DNA from: JBEEJL01 sp043744215
Lineage (GTDB): Bacteria > Pseudomonadota > Gammaproteobacteria > Burkholderiales > JBEEJL01
Reading direction: 5' to 3'
Length of the DNA: 64,000 nucleotides
NCBI GenBank assembly: GCA_043744215.1
Contig: JAYTVC010000083.1
Span: forward strand, 1-64,000
Below are positions 52,301 through 60,875 of this stretch, one piece after another (position 1 is the stretch's first letter; the number at the start of each line of letters is the position of its first letter). Below the pieces are notes generated by a model. The model saw nothing but the letters and a program-made list of their open reading frames with translations, made no database searches and was not told where the DNA came from. The position numbers and the translations under genes were made by a program.

Positions 52301-55300
52301 GGCAATGCCCGGCTCATTTACATCCTGGGTGGCATTGTTGTTGGTGTCTTTGAACACTGCGCCGCTCAAAGTCGCATAGTTCAGCGGTGTCTTGATATTG
52401 TTGGCAATGTCGTTGGCCGGTTTGCTTGCATCGCCTGCGGTGGGAGCGGGCCCATCGGTCGATTTGTCGCTAACAATGATGGCGGCCAAATCTTTGGCTG
52501 TTGCGTCAGCCTGGCTATCGTGATTGCCAACGTTCGGTTTGACGCGCAGCTTCAGTTGGAACGAAGCGCTCGCGCCCGGTTTTATGTTCGATGTATTGGA
52601 CGCCAGCACGTTGTTGGCCAGGGTGCCATCATAAGCACCGCTTCCCGTCAGTAAATTTAGGTTCAATACGGAACCCGCCGCAGGTGTCAGTGTTACTGCA
52701 AGTGAATTGATGGCAACAACTTCCGCAGGCGTGAACGACGCACCACTGCCCGCCGCGCCCACCAGCGTATCGGTGACTTGCACATTGGTGAGCTCAACCG
52801 GACCGGTGTTGACGACGTTGTATTCGTACACGACATCGAATTGTCCCGGTGCACTATCCACGGGAATATTCGACACGACGCGTTTGGCCAAGCCAATCGT
52901 CCCCTGCCGCAACTCGGCAAAATTGTGGCCGGTAAATGCAATTGGCGTTGCAGGTTTAACAGTTGCCAATATGGCTGAGGCACTAACGCTCGGCAAGCCC
53001 GAACCACCGGTAGCAACTGGCTGCACCGCTTTGCCGTCAGACAATCCGCCGGTTGCGCCATTCTTGGTGACGACGTAGGCCGGGTCATTGGCCGCGAGCA
53101 CCGGGACAACGAAACTATATGCACCATTCGTATCGGTAGCAGTAGAAATGCTGAGTGAAGTGCCGCTGAAATTTCCGCCGTTAATCACCACACCGCGGCT
53201 GGCAATGCCAGCTTCGCTAACACCAGCTTGCGCGCCGTCATTGTTGTTGTCTTGATAAACCACGCCGCTAATAACCGCGAATGGCAGCGGCGTGAGCGAA
53301 TCAGCCGAAGGGACACTGCCATCGTTGGATTTGTCGCTGACAGCCACATTACCCGGATCTTTACCGTTTATGGTTGCCTGGCCGTTGTGATCGCCCACAT
53401 TGGGCTTCACGCGCACCGTCATGCTGAATTGCGCCGTAGCATTGGCAGCAAAGGAACCATCGTTGATCAGAGTTTGCGTCATCGCATTGGCACCGTTGCC
53501 GGTGTAACCCGTGCTGCCCGCCGGTGCTGCGGACAAAGTGGAACCGACCGAAACTACTGCAACCGAAATTGACTGCACACCGATAACTTCCGCAGCGGTA
53601 AACGGCACCGTGACGCCCGTACCGCCGTTGAATAAGGGATCAATAACGGAAACATTGCCAATAGTGACGGGCGAAGGATTGCTGATGTTGTATTCGAACG
53701 TGACATCATGCTGACCAGCTTGCGCCGCCACCGGTGCGATGGATTTGACGCGCTTAGCGATGGCAATTGAGCCGCCAACCAATTCGCCGAAGTTGTAACC
53801 TGTCGCTGCATTGTTCGCATCGCTCAACACGATATTGAAAATGCCGTCAGTGCCGCCATTAAATACGGCGTTCGCGGGTTGTGTTGCCCCGCCCGCAGTC
53901 GATGAACCGCCGACGCTACCGGCTGTGTCTTTACCGTCGTTATAACCGGCCGGCTGGGTTTGCTCGACAGAAAATCGCGCCGTTGCATTCGCTATCGGTA
54001 CCAACAGATTGTAGTTGCCTGTTGCGTCTGTCTTCGCTGTCAGGCCGACAGCGGGCAGATTGTCGCCTTTGATGCTAAGCGTGACATCCTTGATGCCTTT
54101 TTCAGCCGGTGTGTTGCTCGGTTCAAACATGCCGTTGTTGTTCAGGTCTTCGTACACGACGCCGCTGATTTTTCCGAACGTGATCGGCGTGGGCAGATTG
54201 TTGGCCGCATCGTCGGGTAATCCGCCTGCCGGTATTGATGTCATAGATACGCTGGTGTTGGTTGTAGATGTATCAGTAACCATTTGATTATTAACAGTTT
54301 TTCCTGATGTATTTGCCTGGGTATTGCGCGTGCCTTTGTCGTTCGGCTTCACGCGCATAACGGTTTGAAATTTTGCCGATGCATTCACCGGCAGATTGCC
54401 GGAACTCGCGAGCAAGATGTCCGCGCCGCCCGTTGCACCATTGCCCGTATAAGTTGCAGGCGTGCTCATGACGAAACCGGATGCGCCCGCCATAACCGCA
54501 ACCGTGCTAACTGACTGCACGCCCACAATTTCCGCCGCAATCCATGGACTAGTCGCGGGCGCGCCAGTGCCGTGCAGTGCATCGGTAACGCTCACGCCGT
54601 TCAATGGCACGACGCCTCTATTCTCCACCAGATATTCGTGGGTAATGTCGTACTCGCCGGGATTGGTTGCCGCCACCACCGTCACCACGCGCTTCGCCAG
54701 GCCGATGGAACCTTTAGGCAATTCGGTGAAATCGTTATTTTGATAATCGAGTATTGGCGCGCCCGTGCTGCTTACCGCATCGGTGCGCAGATTGGCGATG
54801 ACACTGCTGGCCGGCGTAGTCACCGCAACCAAAGCAGGGTTAGCCGATGTATTGGCAGGCTTAAGCGAATAGCCTTCATTCAATCCGGCGGGCAGCGCGG
54901 GATTGGTTTCAGTAATGCTGTAGGCCGTCGAGGATGCAGGCACCACCGTGCTGTAAGCTCCGCCAGTGGTTGAGATGCTTATCGGATTGACGAGACCGCC
55001 GCCGGAAATGGCAACCGTTGTTTCCAGCGCCAATTCGCTGCCGTCCTTGATCTGGTTATTGTTGTCGTCGAGCCATACCTTCCCGGAAATCGCTGCGAAC
55101 CTGATTTCGGTTGGCACATTGTTGGCTGCGTCCTGGCTGTCTTTGGTGTTGTCGTTGCCTGGATTGCCGCTGTTGGGAAAATCGCCGTTGTTGGATAAGT
55201 CGTCAACACTATTGCCGAAGGCGTCTTTGGAAGTCACCGCGGCCTGGCCGATTTTTTTGCCGCCCGAGGGTACGACGTGAGTGACCACGCGTAAGATAAA

Positions 55301-57808
55301 ACTGTCGGTCGGCGCGAGCGTGCCGCCCGATGCGACGGTTGGGTTTATCGAAGTGCCATCGTATACAGCAGCTACGGTTGGCGGCACGGAAGCCGCCAAC
55401 GCCGGTGGCACCAGAATAGTTTTACTTTGTACGCCAAGGCCGGTGCCCGCCACTTCCGCCGGTGTAAACGGAATGGTCGCGCCGCTGCCAATCAACTGAT
55501 CGTTAACGGCAACACTCGAGAGCGCAGCATCGCCTTCGTTCACCACCTTAATGTCGTGCGTGATCGCGTAAGTCGCGCTTGACCCGATTTGCGCGACAGA
55601 TACCAACTTCTTCGTTACGCCAATTTTTTTCAAACTCAACTTCACCGGTGTAGGTGACGGCGTGTCGCCGTTAGCCGATGCGGGAAGTGAATTACCGTCA
55701 GTCGATTGGTCTTCCGCTTCGCGGTTCGACGGCGGGATAGCAGCACCGGAATTCGGCACGTCGTGCCCTGCATTCGAACTGGTCGCGGCTGAAGCCCACA
55801 CATCATTGTTCAGCACCGCCGTTGGCAAAGGGTTGCTGCCATAATCGAGATTGGCCGTGAACTTAATCGTGCAACCGCCGCCAACGGGGAGATTCTGGTT
55901 GCCCGCCAGCAACAAATTGTTGCCGCTGCCGTTAAACGCAATCGTCGGCCCCGCGCAATTGGCTGCCGTCGCTGGTGCCACCGGCGCGGTGCTGAACGCC
56001 GATACAGTAACCACCGGCAGGCTGCCGAAGGTGCGCACCAGATTATCAACGGCCTGCACATTGGTTGCCGCAGCGCTACCTGTGTTGCCCACGATAATTG
56101 TATAAGGCACGCTAAAAGTCTTTGCCCCCGTTTGTGTGACAATGCCCGCGCTGTTTACCACATCAATAAATTGCGGCGTGCCGATGGCACCGCTGGCGAC
56201 AGAAGTATTGGTGAGAGTGGCGCCCGTCAGCGGATCGATTGCACTAAACGTGGCGGTGTCCGATATGGCTGTACCGTCAGGAGCTGTGGTAGACATGACG
56301 ATGTCGTAGGTAAACTCGCCCCCGCGCAATCCGCCCAATTTGCCGCCTACAACATTGGGCAAGTTGCCGAAGTTAATGCTCGCGCCGGCAGATGGACAGG
56401 TGGCTGTACCGGATGACACGCTGTTAACCGTCACGCCATCGGAGAGATTGAGCAGAGTAGGCGTAGTAACTGTACAGCCGAGAGTCTCAATGGAACCGGA
56501 GAGCTTATCGGCGATGGCGGCGCTGCTGACCGGCACGGCGCCCAAATTGAGATAGCGGATGCGGTAGGTAACCTTGGCGCCGCGAGGAATTTTGCCGCCA
56601 CTGTAGGCCACGCCGTTTACCTGGTGGATCTGTTGCACCACAAACACCGCCGCGCTTTGCGCAAACGTCGGCCCGAAATAACGCCAGGGATTATCTTTCG
56701 AGCCGGTGCCCCAGTTATCGCTGCCGGTCGATTCGAAATTCATCACCACCCCGTCGGTCGCCGACAGTACCGAGGCATTCAGGCGCACCCGTACTTTTAC
56801 AAATATAGCTTCATTAAGGAGCGCCAGCCCGTAAGAAAAGCGCACCGCATTGGCTGAAACCGGCAGCGGCGCGGCATCGCTCAAAGCGTAACCCGTCGCC
56901 GAAACATCAAGAGAAGTGGGCGTATCGAGGAGGCCGACCGCAGTTGCCGCGCCGTCTGACACGTCGGCCTTTTGCGAACCCGCATAGCGAATGCGCTGCC
57001 AGGGCCCGATAGCGCCCGTGTTATCCAATGTATAACCGGTGTCCGGCCCCGCGACTGAGGAGCCGGAACCCAGAGGCGTAACGCCTTGGCCGATGCTATT
57101 GATCACCTTCGCGGACGAAGTCGGCGCAGGGTTAACCGGAATCGAATTCAGCACCCCGCCCGCGCCGAATGCGTTAACTTGATCGGCGTCCCAAAGATTG
57201 AACGCATCGACGGCTTTATAAAAAGTATCGGTTACGTTATAACCGTTAGACGTTGCAGCCGTTGCGGTCGGATTGCCAGTCGGTCCTCTCGCCACATTGC
57301 TGCCGTCCGCTGTAAACAGTTGCGTGCGCGAATCGCTGGAATAAAATATTCCCGTATCGCCATAAATATCGTTTTGGCGGCCGTTAAGATACGAGGCAAA
57401 TACCCCGCCGAACGGCGTCTTGCTGCCGCGCGCACCCCAACCGTCGTTCGCATGCCCGCCCTCACCCGCGTTGCGCACCGTGGCGCCGGTTGAATCGGTC
57501 ACGAACCATGCGCCCAATACTTCTACGCCGGCTGGAAGATACGCCGTAAAATACGCGCCTGGGCCGCCCGCAGCGTTCGCCACCGTGGCGCTCCACACGA
57601 ATTCAACGACATCGCCATTTTTGGCACCCGGCTTTCGCGATGGATGTATCAGTTCGCTTCTCGAAGCCGGCGTCAGATCGGCCTTCATATTGGTCATGTA
57701 AATGCCGTCTGCCATCGCTGTAAGCGACAATGACAATGAAACGGATAGGCACAATGAATAGGAAGCAAGCCGGCGGACGGCATAGTATTTTTTTCTCGCA
57801 ACCAGCAT
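49355..57808 (-). CDS. Giant secreted repeat protein with DUF11 and SdrD-B-like modules
   Basis: About 2,817 residues from ATG 57808 (AAGGA seven bases upstream; frame open to 57868). Signal peptide ends near TAMAD. The first 350 residues are unique. Then come DUF11-type domains (VTYRIRYLNLGAVPVSSAAI; TVNNVGQQPTTG) and SdrD B-like domains with SGxVxxDxNNN cores at about 55080, 54160, 53260, 52360, 51980 and 49910. Four consecutive modules repeat every 0.9 kb (about 300 residues), each joining an SdrD-B core to a GSIGLAKRVV-type segment. There is no LPxTG, autotransporter barrel or T1SS tail; the end is Pro/Ser-rich. Predicted extended surface or extracellular structure protein. Confidence 0.85.
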   Translation of the reverse strand: MLVARKKYYAVRRLASYSLCLSVSLSLSLTAMADGIYMTNMKADLTPASRSELIHPSRKPGAKNGDVVEFVWSATVANAAGGPGAYFTAYLPAGVEVLGAWFVTDSTGATVRNAGEGGHANDGWGARGSKTPFGGVFASYLNGRQNDIYGDTGIFYSSDSRTQLFTADGSNVARGPTGNPTATAATSNGYNVTDTFYKAVDAFNLWDADQVNAFGAGGVLNSIPVNPAPTSSAKVINSIGQGVTPLGSGSSVAGPDTGYTLDNTGAIGPWQRIRYAGSQKADVSDGAATAVGLLDTPTSLDVSATGYALSDAAPLPVSANAVRFSYGLALLNEAIFVKVRVRLNASVLSATDGVVMNFESTGSDNWGTGSKDNPWRYFGPTFAQSAAVFVVQQIHQVNGVAYSGGKIPRGAKVTYRIRYLNLGAVPVSSAAIADKLSGSIETLGCTVTTPTLLNLSDGVTVNSVSSGTATCPSAGASINFGNLPNVVGGKLGGLRGGEFTYDIVMSTTAPDGTAISDTATFSAIDPLTGATLTNTSVASGAIGTPQFIDVVNSAGIVTQTGAKTFSVPYTIIVGNTGSAAATNVQAVDNLVRTFGSLPVVTVSAFSTAPVAPATAANCAGPTIAFNGSGNNLLLAGNQNLPVGGGCTIKFTANLDYGSNPLPTAVLNNDVWASAATSSNAGHDVPNSGAAIPPSNREAEDQSTDGNSLPASANGDTPSPTPVKLSLKKIGVTKKLVSVAQIGSSATYAITHDIKVVNEGDAALSSVAVNDQLIGSGATIPFTPAEVAGTGLGVQSKTILVPPALAASVPPTVAAVYDGTSINPTVASGGTLAPTDSFILRVVTHVVPSGGKKIGQAAVTSKDAFGNSVDDLSNNGDFPNSGNPGNDNTKDSQDAANNVPTEIRFAAISGKVWLDDNNNQIKDGSELALETTVAISGGGLVNPISISTTGGAYSTVVPASSTAYSITETNPALPAGLNEGYSLKPANTSANPALVAVTTPASSVIANLRTDAVSSTGAPILDYQNNDFTELPKGSIGLAKRVVTVVAATNPGEYDITHEYLVENRGVVPLNGVSVTDALHGTGAPATSPWIAAEIVGVQSVSTVAVMAGASGFVMSTPATYTGNGATGGADILLASSGNLPVNASAKFQTVMRVKPNDKGTRNTQANTSGKTVNNQMVTDTSTTNTSVSMTSIPAGGLPDDAANNLPTPITFGKISGVVYEDLNNNGMFEPSNTPAEKGIKDVTLSIKGDNLPAVGLTAKTDATGNYNLLVPIANATARFSVEQTQPAGYNDGKDTAGSVGGSSTAGGATQPANAVFNGGTDGIFNIVLSDANNAATGYNFGELVGGSIAIAKRVKSIAPVAAQAGQHDVTFEYNISNPSPVTIGNVSVIDPLFNGGTGVTVPFTAAEVIGVQSISVAVVSVGSTLSAAPAGSTGYTGNGANAMTQTLINDGSFAANATAQFSMTVRVKPNVGDHNGQATINGKDPGNVAVSDKSNDGSVPSADSLTPLPFAVISGVVYQDNNNDGAQAGVSEAGIASRGVVINGGNFSGTSLSISTATDTNGAYSFVVPVLAANDPAYVVTKNGATGGLSDGKAVQPVATGGSGLPSVSASAILATVKPATPIAFTGHNFAELRQGTIGLAKRVVSNIPVDSAPGQFDVVYEYNVVNTGPVELTNVQVTDTLVGAAGSGASFTPAEVVAINSLAVTLTPAAGSVLNLNLLTGSGAYDGTLANNVLASNTSNIKPGASASFQLKLRVKPNVGNHDSQADATAKDLAAIIVSDKSTDGPAPTAGDASKPANDIANNIKTPLNYATLSGAVFKDTNNNATQDVNEPGIASVALLVKNGALPATGAGSSIITTTKADGTFSVTVPAGANYQIEETQPVGYGDGKDTAGTGANANNGVVVSGTGQTGGVGADRITAINASNPINYAGYNFGESIGTLSGHVWFDLNKDKTQISGEPDFKDISVRVYPCCGYVNSATGQNYLDVKTDTSGNYSVDVPAGVARAVVTPPNGFDLTTIGLEDQSVTVAPVGISAAQNVGYFPLGPDIKVTQSHSPAKFTINNNGSYTITVNNVGQQPTTGVYTVLDQLPAGFKIDTTALVNAGAGWTCSVVATSPGDRIKCDSTAVIAAGATGASPITLKVRVADTVATSVDIANEVLVKGGGEITADRLPTPAEEAALIDANIALPACGPANACQDLVQVQKPAAIIGSVWLENGSTNQQFDNSEKPLVGWRVAVIDYSDPINPVVKGTAMVDANGNYKIDNLEPTTATSKYRVQFYDDTHASIDPLKAMPWLNPANNSGATQSASNKNRFALDISDLPPGTTLAKQDMPLDPSGVVYDAVTRQPVANSVVQFCRDGAALNPSDLLNGSTYVVVNANCVSMTTGASGAYQFVLQAGVSGTFSLSMGASPPGYLPGIAVSIPPKSGSLNTRALPAGIADANPATSAFEVQAQAGSPAVGQLTTYFVSFILNAGSKDVIHNHIPLDPAVPTKIFVSITGDRSVVELGDTLKYTVEVRHVAGSPLPAVTAPDSLPAGFRYIPGSAVLNGVAAADNTLGLSPTGAQLNFKLGPLAAKKSHVLTYRARAAVGSMEGNGTNSVQATSGTIQSNTAQYTVKVTGGVFGRDACVLGKIFIDCNGNSIQDAEEIGIPGVRLYFEDGTYLVSDVEGKYSYCGLNPMTHVLKVDATTLPRGSRLTTSSNRNVGDANSLFIDLKNGELHRADFIEGSCSNTVLEQVKARRSQGEVRAPETEKTGAPALKFSGKATGRPPQATDSADQSTVKPRLKVPESSPDASAESEVNLPVPTLPSASPNTVTQ

Positions 57809-58030
57809 GGTCAAATCCTTGTTTCGTTTCCAAGTAAAATAGAGAACTGAATTTTGTGTCGAGCACACTGAATGGAATTACCAACGGCGTTCCAACCAAT
57901 TTCGTTATTTTTTGCGCGACCCGTTTTTCAGCGCCGAATGGTTTGCTGTATCGCCTTCAACTTCGCGATACCGCCCGGATTTCGTTTTTTTTGCCGTGCT
58001 TGATTTCCGTAACTCCGTTTTTTTGAGATG

Positions 58031-58052
58031 TTTTGTGACGCAAGTCACAAAT
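58031..58052. promoter_or_regulatory. CRP/Vfr-type binding site
   Basis: TGTGA-CGCAAG-TCACA (58034-58049) matches the CRP half-site arrangement TGTGA-N6-TCACA exactly, with TTT/AAA flanks. It lies about 225 bases before the giant gene and 410 bases before the kinase gene. The rest of 57809-58458 holds no convincing gene. Confidence 0.65.
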
Positions 58053-58458
58053 CTCGAATTCGTCTCAAGAACATCTTGAACAGCGTTGAATGTAATGAAT
58101 ATTTACAAACGAAACAATGGAAATACTTACAGGTATTCAGTGGAAAAATATTGGCGGGTTGGCAGCGCATTAATAGCTAAAATGCTGGTACCACGGCAAC
58201 CAATCTGGCAAGGAATGCCGGAGATTTGAATGAATTTGCATTGACAATACTTGGAGAGTCTCGCGCCAGAAAATACAACACCGCCACGGCCGAAAATTAT
58301 TTTTCAGCAAAATATTTATAATGATGGCGGATTGTGATTCATGACTGAAGAATTCGATTAACAACAAAATTAAGCGCGCAGATTCCATTGCGATACCCGG
58401 CTCGGAGGGGTAACCAAAGTGATCGCGTTTACTTACTTTAAAGGAAGGCGCCTTTGAA

Positions 58459-59787
58459 ATGCAGCGGCTAAAATTTGTGCGCGAACACTGGTTGATATGG
58501 TTGCAAGACCAAGCCCGACAATCCGACCCAAACGATTTTTTGCGCATGCCGAAAGCTATGCTCGTAGCCATTCTGGCGATGATTGGGTTTCCATTGTATT
58601 TTTTGATTTGGACTTACGTATATCCGCAGCCTTACGAAAATCTGCCGCTCCGCCTGCTCGGCAGTTTGCTGTGGCTGCCGATATTACTGTCAAGATACCT
58701 GGGGGCTCGTCTGGGTAAATATTTTTATCATTATTGGCAATTTGCCATTTTGTTTACGTTTCCTTTTTTTTTCACCTTTATGTTGCTGAAAAATTCAAGC
58801 AATCAGGTCTGGCTCATGTCGTCGTTGACTGCACTATTTGTGATGACGCTGATCGTGACGTGGCTGGAATTGCTCGTTATGATTATTGTGGGGTGTCTGG
58901 CCGCATTTTGGGCGGCTCAAGCTACAAGTTCCGGCTTTACCCTTTCCGGCATTCTCTTTGAGGAGCTGCCAATTTTTGTATTTGCGGCAATTGCTGGAAT
59001 CGCCATGAATTTTACTAATGAAAAAATCAATCGCGGGCGTCTAAACGGAATGTTGATGACCGCGAGTACCGTCGCACATGAGTTACGCACACCGTTACTC
59101 GGCATAAAAGCCGGTGCCGCCGGTCTGAAGCAGTTTCTGCCGTCGCTCATAGAAGGTTATCGATTAGCGCAAAAGCATGAGTTGGCCGTCATGCCGATTC
59201 GACAAACCCACCTCGACGGAATGGAACAGGTGCTTGGAACAATCGAAAAGGAAGTCGATTACTCCAACAGTGTTATAGATATCTTGCTTACCAATTCGGC
59301 GCAAAATATTGTAAAGCCTGAAATGTTCACGACCCTTTCGATGGCGAATTGCATTCGGATCGCGCTGGATCGTTTCCCATTTGCCGGTTCATCTGACCGG
59401 AATTTGATAATGGTCGATACATCCGAAGATTTCCGTTTGTCGGGGTCAGAAATACTCATGGTGCATGTCTATTTCAACCTTATAAAAAATTCGCTCTATG
59501 CCATTACTAAAGTGAATAAGGGAAAAATAAATATCGTGGTAAAGCGCGGCGAAACGATCAACACGGTTATCTTTAAAGATACGGGGGCGGGCATTCCGGC
59601 GAACGTCCTGCCGCATATATTTGGACGCTTTTATTCCTGGCATTCTGAAAACTCAAAGTTTGGTACTGGCGTGGGGCTGGCGTTCTGCAAAATGGTTATT
59701 GAAAGTTTCGGTGGGCGCATCTCGTGCCGATCCAAATTGGGCGAGTTTACAGAATTCGAGCTATCCTTTCCTCACGAGAAAAAATAA
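58459..59787 (+). CDS. Quorum-sensing histidine kinase, LqsS/CqsS-like
   Basis: 442 residues. Six hydrophobic segments occupy residues 35-185, without a periplasmic loop domain, like CqsS and LqsS, which bind alpha-hydroxyketone signals in the membrane. H207 in STVAHELRTPLLGIKAG is the phosphorylated His; NLIKNSLYAI (N box), DTGAGIP (G1), FGRFYSWH (F) and GTGVGLAFCKM (G2) complete the kinase. No receiver domain is fused, as in LqsS and unlike Vibrio CqsS. AAGGAAGG precedes the ATG. Two bases before the regulator gene. Confidence 0.85.
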   Translation: MQRLKFVREHWLIWLQDQARQSDPNDFLRMPKAMLVAILAMIGFPLYFLIWTYVYPQPYENLPLRLLGSLLWLPILLSRYLGARLGKYFYHYWQFAILFTFPFFFTFMLLKNSSNQVWLMSSLTALFVMTLIVTWLELLVMIIVGCLAAFWAAQATSSGFTLSGILFEELPIFVFAAIAGIAMNFTNEKINRGRLNGMLMTASTVAHELRTPLLGIKAGAAGLKQFLPSLIEGYRLAQKHELAVMPIRQTHLDGMEQVLGTIEKEVDYSNSVIDILLTNSAQNIVKPEMFTTLSMANCIRIALDRFPFAGSSDRNLIMVDTSEDFRLSGSEILMVHVYFNLIKNSLYAITKVNKGKINIVVKRGETINTVIFKDTGAGIPANVLPHIFGRFYSWHSENSKFGTGVGLAFCKMVIESFGGRISCRSKLGEFTEFELSFPHEKK

Positions 59788-59789
59788 TA

Positions 59790-60800
59790 ATGAAATACCA
59801 TATATTGCCATTCTATTTTCCCACTACATGCTTTTTTGTAGACGACAGTCTGCCGTATCTGAAAAATATTTCCTTGCAGCTTGATAAAAGTATCGCATAT
59901 CGGCTGTTCTCGTCGCCCGGCGACGCGTTAATCGAAATCAATGCTCAAGCGAACATGCTGGACCGTACACTGGAGTATTTTTCCAAATATAAATACGTGG
60001 ACGAATTCACCTACACTAGCCATGTGATCAATATCGACTTGGACAAGATTCACCGTTGCATTTATGACGAGAAACGGTATGAAACCGCATCGGTGGTCGT
60101 TGTAGATTTCGCCATGCCGGAAATGAACGGCTTGGAATTTTGCCGCAATATCAAGGCTCCCGAAATCAGGAAAATTCTTTTAACGGGACAGGCAGACGAA
60201 AAACTGGCTGTGCGCGCATTCAACGAAGGACTAATCGATCGCTTCATTATGAAAAACGACTACGATGCGCTTTCGAATTTGAATCAGGCGATCGCCGAGC
60301 TACAACGGGGCTATTTTGAAAAAATTTCCGTCATGTTGTCTGACGCATTGAGTGTTGGAACTCATCGCTTCTTGCGCGACCCAGCGTTTGCGGCGATATT
60401 CAAAGATATAAGTAACTCATTGAATATTATTGAATTTTACCTATACAGCAATCCCGACGGCCTTCTCATGCTGGATGCTAGTGGCGCGGGAACGCTATTG
60501 GTGATTTACACTGAAAAGGAGCTGCAGGCTCAGTGCGAAATTGCGTTCGAGCAAGGTGCACCGGACATTTTGCTGAGCAAATTGAAAAGTGGCCAGAGTG
60601 TTCCCTATTTTTGGGAAACCGGCGGACATTACCGCTCAGGCTATATGGAATGGCTGAATTGTATGTATCCCGCCCAAGAATTCAAAGGTAAAGAGTGGTA
60701 TCACTACGCGCTGGTAAAAAACCCTGCGCCATTCAAATTGGAAACGGTGCTGTCGTACCATGAATTTCTTGATCAACTTGATGAGCGCCACAAGACATAA
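59790..60800 (+). CDS. Response regulator, LqsR-like
   Basis: 336 residues from ATG 59790, two bases after the kinase stop. Receiver motifs: D18/D19 in CFFVDDS, phospho-acceptor D106 in VVVVDFAMPEMNG, T132 in ILLTGQAD and K155 in DRFIMKND. D106 lies far later than in normal receivers (about 52), because some 45 residues are inserted after strand 1; Legionella LqsR has the same late Asp. The C-terminal 170 residues are not a known DNA-binding domain, as in LqsR. Expected to receive phosphate from the adjacent kinase. Confidence 0.82.
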   Translation: MKYHILPFYFPTTCFFVDDSLPYLKNISLQLDKSIAYRLFSSPGDALIEINAQANMLDRTLEYFSKYKYVDEFTYTSHVINIDLDKIHRCIYDEKRYETASVVVVDFAMPEMNGLEFCRNIKAPEIRKILLTGQADEKLAVRAFNEGLIDRFIMKNDYDALSNLNQAIAELQRGYFEKISVMLSDALSVGTHRFLRDPAFAAIFKDISNSLNIIEFYLYSNPDGLLMLDASGAGTLLVIYTEKELQAQCEIAFEQGAPDILLSKLKSGQSVPYFWETGGHYRSGYMEWLNCMYPAQEFKGKEWYHYALVKNPAPFKLETVLSYHEFLDQLDERHKT

Positions 60801-60875
60801 TTTTTCTAACGTCATGATGCGGCGTCATCCGGTGTCTAAAATATCGTTGCACGGTAGCACTTGGCTCTAGCTGAT

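Noticed and set aside
49475..57701. Many plus-strand frames of 60-220 residues antisense to the giant gene
   Set aside because: The minus-strand frame is continuous for 2,837 codons with clear domains; the antisense frames have no motifs or ribosome-binding sites.
58170..58571. 133-residue minus-strand frame upstream of the kinase
   Set aside because: Overlaps the kinase start, Cys/His-rich without pattern and no ribosome-binding site.
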